DNA of 64,000 nucleotides from Chryseobacterium sp. S0630. Lineage in GTDB: Bacteria; Bacteroidota; Bacteroidia; Flavobacteriales; Weeksellaceae. Location of the stretch: the NCBI RefSeq assembly GCF_024158915.1, contig NZ_JAMZGF010000011.1, positions 42,499-106,498 on the forward strand, in the 5' to 3' direction. Shown piece after piece: positions 61,298-64,000 of this stretch. Made by a program: the position numbers and the translations under genes. Numbering within the stretch: the first letter of the stretch is position 1; each line of letters starts with the position of its first letter. Below the pieces are notes generated by a model, which saw only the letters and a list, made by a program, of their open reading frames with translations, was not told where the DNA came from and did no database searches.

Positions 61298-61837
61298 ATT
61301 TGCACAAAATTTGCATAAAAATTCAGCATTTTTAATATCTTTTTCCACACCCGATTTGCATAACCCTTGCACAAAGTCCAAAATTTCAATTTAAAACTTC
61401 CAAGCTATAAAACACCAACAAGTTTTAATAAACAGCCTGAAAATACTATCTAACACTGTCAAAACTCTCACTTATATCAAACACAGGTAGAAATAGAACT
61501 AAAACCCACAAATAACCACTGATAAAAACAAAAACACATTCCAAGACCGCACAAAACAAAAAAAAACTATCTAAAAAAGCTGTATAGTAATCTCTATATA
61601 TTCTATAAACACAAACCAATTTAAACCCACTAATTGAGTAAAAATAAATCCAACCAAAATGAAAAAATACACAACTTAAAATATAATACGACACGTTTTG
61701 TCGCTTTATAGGTATACATTTGCATCAAAGTAGTAAAGAACAAATAAAAAGATATTTCCACTTTATTAGGACTTAATTATTGAATTTATATCTTTGCCGC
61801 CAAGAAAACTAAATAACTTTTAAATTTTTACACATAA
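61298..61837. other. AT-rich spacer between tRNA-Asn copy 2 and the second lipoprotein toxin
   Basis: No clear gene. Very A-rich on the plus strand. A minus-strand ORF (61446-61694, 82 codons) is hydrophobic and contains AFLDSFFLFCAVLE; the minus-strand ORF at 54350-54757 holds a similar FLDSLFVLFKLI, but neither has an obvious start signal. The conserved 41-bp block lies at 61682-61722 and the -7 box of the toxin at 61789. Confidence 0.5.
61789..61796 (+). promoter_or_regulatory. -7 box of lipoprotein toxin 2
   Basis: TATCTTTG (TAnnTTTG), 41 bp before the ATG, followed by the same CCGCCAAGAAAACTAAATA as copy 1. No TTG at -33. Confidence 0.5.
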
Positions 61838-63343
61838 ATGAAAAACAAATTTATTGTGAGGTTACTCTCTTTGGTAACTATTATGGTCTTGTTATATTCC
61901 TGTAGGAATGAACTAACATCAGAACAAGAAACCTACAACAACAGTAGTCAATTCAAACCAACATCTAAAACAATTAGTTTAGAACAAAGCAAACACAAAT
62001 TAATTCTTAAAACTGAATTACAAAAAGCACAAGGCAATTTACAAGAAATCAAAACCAACTCATCTGGCAAATCAGTTGATTATGCAAATGGTGTTTCCAT
62101 TGACACAGATAATGTAACTTACATTGAGGTTGGACCCACTTTCCATACCTACACATTTAATCTAGTTAGAGAAAATGCTTCTGAAAATGCACCATTAGAA
62201 AATTTGGTATTATCTTCGCTACCTGACGGAACTTATAAAGAACTTTTAGTAACTTACAATTTTACATCAGAGGAAAAAAAAGATTTACTTGCTGGAAAAT
62301 TTGTGAAAACAGCTGGCAAAGGTACAGCTATTGAACTAACAAAAGGAACTTATGGAGGTGTGATTTCTAATAGAAGTATGGGAGGTTCCGAATCCTGCTC
62401 TTACCAAACGGTAGATATGGTTTTTTCCTGCTATACAGGCGAGCATCATTCAGGTAACGAAAGCACATGGGGTGGATGTAATTGGCAGAATGCTGATGGA
62501 GGTTATCCTCCTCTACACATTACTACAGTTGCATTAGTTTGTACAGCAAGTACAGCCTTAGGAGATGACGGCGCACCAGGAGGTGGAACAGGTTCTGGTG
62601 ACGGAGGAGGTTTAGGAAGTGGACCAAACGAAGGAACTCCTACAATACCAACGCTACCGCTTCCAAGAAACACTCCTTGTGGAAAAATAAAGGTTCAAAG
62701 AAGAAATGTTGACTTTTATGGTAAAATGAATGTGTTAGAATCTAATACGGGTTTAAAAATGGAAACTGGATTTATACAAAGAAACGATGGTAATTACGAA
62801 TATAAAGACAATGCCACTGCTAATGAGACTAGTAATTCATTAGGACTTCCTAATGCTAGTTTACCAGAAAATAAAAATATTAAAGGGTATATGCATACGC
62901 ATGTAGATGATTTTACATATTATGATACTACAGAAGGGGCAGATGCTACAAGATATGGTATAAAAATATTTTCTCCTGCTGATGTAAGTTATTTTATGGA
63001 TATGATAAAAAATGCAAAAGATAACTTCAATGATTTAGGAGAAGTTTATGCTGTAATGGTTTCAAGTTCGGTAAATTATCAAATTCGTTTTACTGGTAAC
63101 GAATATCAGATTAAAACTTTCACCGATGCTGATGCTATAGCTTTAAAAAAATCTTATTTTGAATTTATGAGAAGTAGAATAGGTAAACAGAAACAACTAG
63201 AGTTAGGCTTTCTTCAATTCATAAATGACAGAATGAATTTAAAAGGAGTAAGTTTGTATAGAATGAATACAGATGGAACAACCACAGAAATTAACCTTAA
63301 TGCTGATAAAACAGATACAACAGAAACAAATTGTCCAAACTAA
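61838..63343 (+). CDS. Lipoprotein polymorphic toxin with JAB/JAMM-like C-terminus, 501 aa
   Basis: Intact paralogue of the split gene at 54852. Lipobox LLYSC (Cys22). The N-terminal region (23-235) is shared with copy 1, including YGGVISNRSMGG and CSYQTVDMVFSCYTGEHHSG. A Gly-rich linker (about 241-263) and TPTIPTLP follow. The C-terminus (about 280-501) is unlike copy 1: METGFIQRNDGNYEY (Glu309 possible), GYMHTHVDD (His353, His355) and IFSPADVSYF (Ser379, Asp382). This fits the JAMM motif E..HxH..SxxD of JAB-type metallopeptidases with a longer loop between HTH and SPAD. The variable C-terminus after a constant lipoprotein N-terminus points to a polymorphic toxin. It is followed by a DUF6705-like gene. 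Confidence 0.75.
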   Translation: MKNKFIVRLLSLVTIMVLLYSCRNELTSEQETYNNSSQFKPTSKTISLEQSKHKLILKTELQKAQGNLQEIKTNSSGKSVDYANGVSIDTDNVTYIEVGPTFHTYTFNLVRENASENAPLENLVLSSLPDGTYKELLVTYNFTSEEKKDLLAGKFVKTAGKGTAIELTKGTYGGVISNRSMGGSESCSYQTVDMVFSCYTGEHHSGNESTWGGCNWQNADGGYPPLHITTVALVCTASTALGDDGAPGGGTGSGDGGGLGSGPNEGTPTIPTLPLPRNTPCGKIKVQRRNVDFYGKMNVLESNTGLKMETGFIQRNDGNYEYKDNATANETSNSLGLPNASLPENKNIKGYMHTHVDDFTYYDTTEGADATRYGIKIFSPADVSYFMDMIKNAKDNFNDLGEVYAVMVSSSVNYQIRFTGNEYQIKTFTDADAIALKKSYFEFMRSRIGKQKQLELGFLQFINDRMNLKGVSLYRMNTDGTTTEINLNADKTDTTETNCPN

Positions 63344-63354
63344 AAAAAAATTTT

Positions 63355-63915
63355 ATGAAATACTTATTTTTTACTTTAATCTTTTTTACTATTTCTTGTA
63401 ACGCACAAGTAATTTCTTTAGAAGAAGCAGCTCAATGTCTAACAAATCCTAATTGTCCAAACTATAATTATGAAAAAGATATTAATAATTCTTTAAATAA
63501 ATATATCAGTACATGGAAAGGGACTTATAATGGAAAAACCTATGAGATTCAGCTCAAAAAAGGCATTTATGAGGAGATAGGTATAAGAAGAGATAAATTA
63601 ATTGGTAGAATGAAAGTAACTGATGCTAACGGAAATATAATTTATAATTCTTTTAACGAAACTAATGATACAACGATTAAATTTAATGGCCTAGGATTTC
63701 AAAAAGATTTAAAAGCATACATGATGTACTTTATTGGCAATAGTGAATTTGCTTGTGGTGAACAAGGTATTGTTTATTTAAGAATTAAGCCAGAAACACC
63801 AAATAAAATGAGTATACTTATGTTGCAAGATGCCGATATTACTTGGGGAGAATGTCCACCTAGTTATCAACCCACTATACCTTATAAAAAATCAATATCT
63901 TTAGTAAAACAATAG
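63355..63915 (+). CDS. DUF6705-like secreted protein, candidate partner of toxin 2, 186 aa
   Basis: Signal peptide FFTLIFFTISCNAQ with a possible lipobox Cys at about residue 15. The mature part contains NNSLNKYISTWKGTYNGKTY, LIGRMKVTDANGNIIYNSF, CGEQGIVYLRI and a final ISLVKQ, the pattern of DUF6705, common in Chryseobacterium and relatives. An upstream TTG (63331) is open but adds only a non-signal stretch inside the previous gene; ATG 63355 is chosen. It starts 11 bp after the JAB-like toxin, so an immunity or partner role is possible; this is inference. Confidence 0.65.
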   Translation: MKYLFFTLIFFTISCNAQVISLEEAAQCLTNPNCPNYNYEKDINNSLNKYISTWKGTYNGKTYEIQLKKGIYEEIGIRRDKLIGRMKVTDANGNIIYNSFNETNDTTIKFNGLGFQKDLKAYMMYFIGNSEFACGEQGIVYLRIKPETPNKMSILMLQDADITWGECPPSYQPTIPYKKSISLVKQ

Positions 63916-64000
63916 ACTAAAGATGGTAGTATCTCACTAACTGTGTAAGTTAAAAAGTTATTCTGGAAAATTTTGAGCCCTTATAGCTCAAAAAATTTTA

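Noticed and set aside
61446..61694. Minus-strand hydrophobic ORF of 82 codons in the second spacer
   Set aside because: Composition follows from A-rich plus-strand DNA; no start signal and no family. Not supported as a gene.

Overview
This AT-rich window is a chromosomal segment of a flavobacterium, most likely Chryseobacterium or a close Weeksellaceae relative. The case rests on promoters of the Bacteroidota type (TTG, about 19 nt, TAnnTTTG), type IX secretion C-terminal sorting domains, and typical families (DUF4835/PorD, DUF5687, DUF4126, LptE-like lipoprotein, DUF6705-like protein, FISUMP domain). There is no CRISPR array and no complete insertion sequence. All family names come from reading the sequence; no database search was possible.

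Layout. 1-3346 (minus): 5' part of a secreted prolyl oligopeptidase, an unknown secreted protein and prfA. 3500-7500 (minus): a SAM-I riboswitch with a clear promoter, then a TonB-dependent receptor and an APC permease, read here as a methionine-related uptake operon. 7724-12832: two T9SS cargo proteins (a GH13 glycosidase and a FISUMP protein), then an AraC regulator. 14330-17558: class I and class II fumarases, back to back. 17634-19860: ECF sigma factor, putative anti-sigma factor and outer-membrane protein. 20109-20538: two six-cysteine double-glycine peptides. 20593-23736: DyP peroxidase with an ABC exporter. 23813-29427: recN, porD-like gene, coaBC, rpoZ-like gene, bamD. 29531-32923: TetR regulator, TatD, TcdA, RnpA and a DUF4126 protein. 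32964-40398: a seven-gene minus-strand run from miaB to a long acidic TPR protein. 40484-48405: TonB-C-like secreted proteins, pyruvate oxidase, lysA with an apparent lysine-codon attenuator, a DnaQ-like exonuclease and a HerA-like ATPase. 48748-54006: persulfide/rhodanese/thioredoxin operon, omega-amidase, a small outer-membrane protein and rseP.

Accessory end (54057-64000). Two nearly identical tRNA-Asn genes, promoters included, are each followed by an AT-rich spacer and a paralogous lipoprotein gene. The two lipoproteins share an N-terminal region and a Gly-rich/PT linker but have unrelated C-termini: a Tae4-like peptidoglycan amidase in the first and a JAB/JAMM-like peptidase in the second. 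Each is followed by a small secreted protein that could be its immunity partner. This looks like a lipoprotein-anchored polymorphic toxin family arranged as repeated cassettes. The first copy is split by a frameshift at A AAA AAG; a -1 shift there would restore the register of the intact paralogue.

The strongest leads are this toxin cassette pair, the lysA leader-peptide attenuator, the SAM-riboswitch uptake operon and the six-cysteine peptides.
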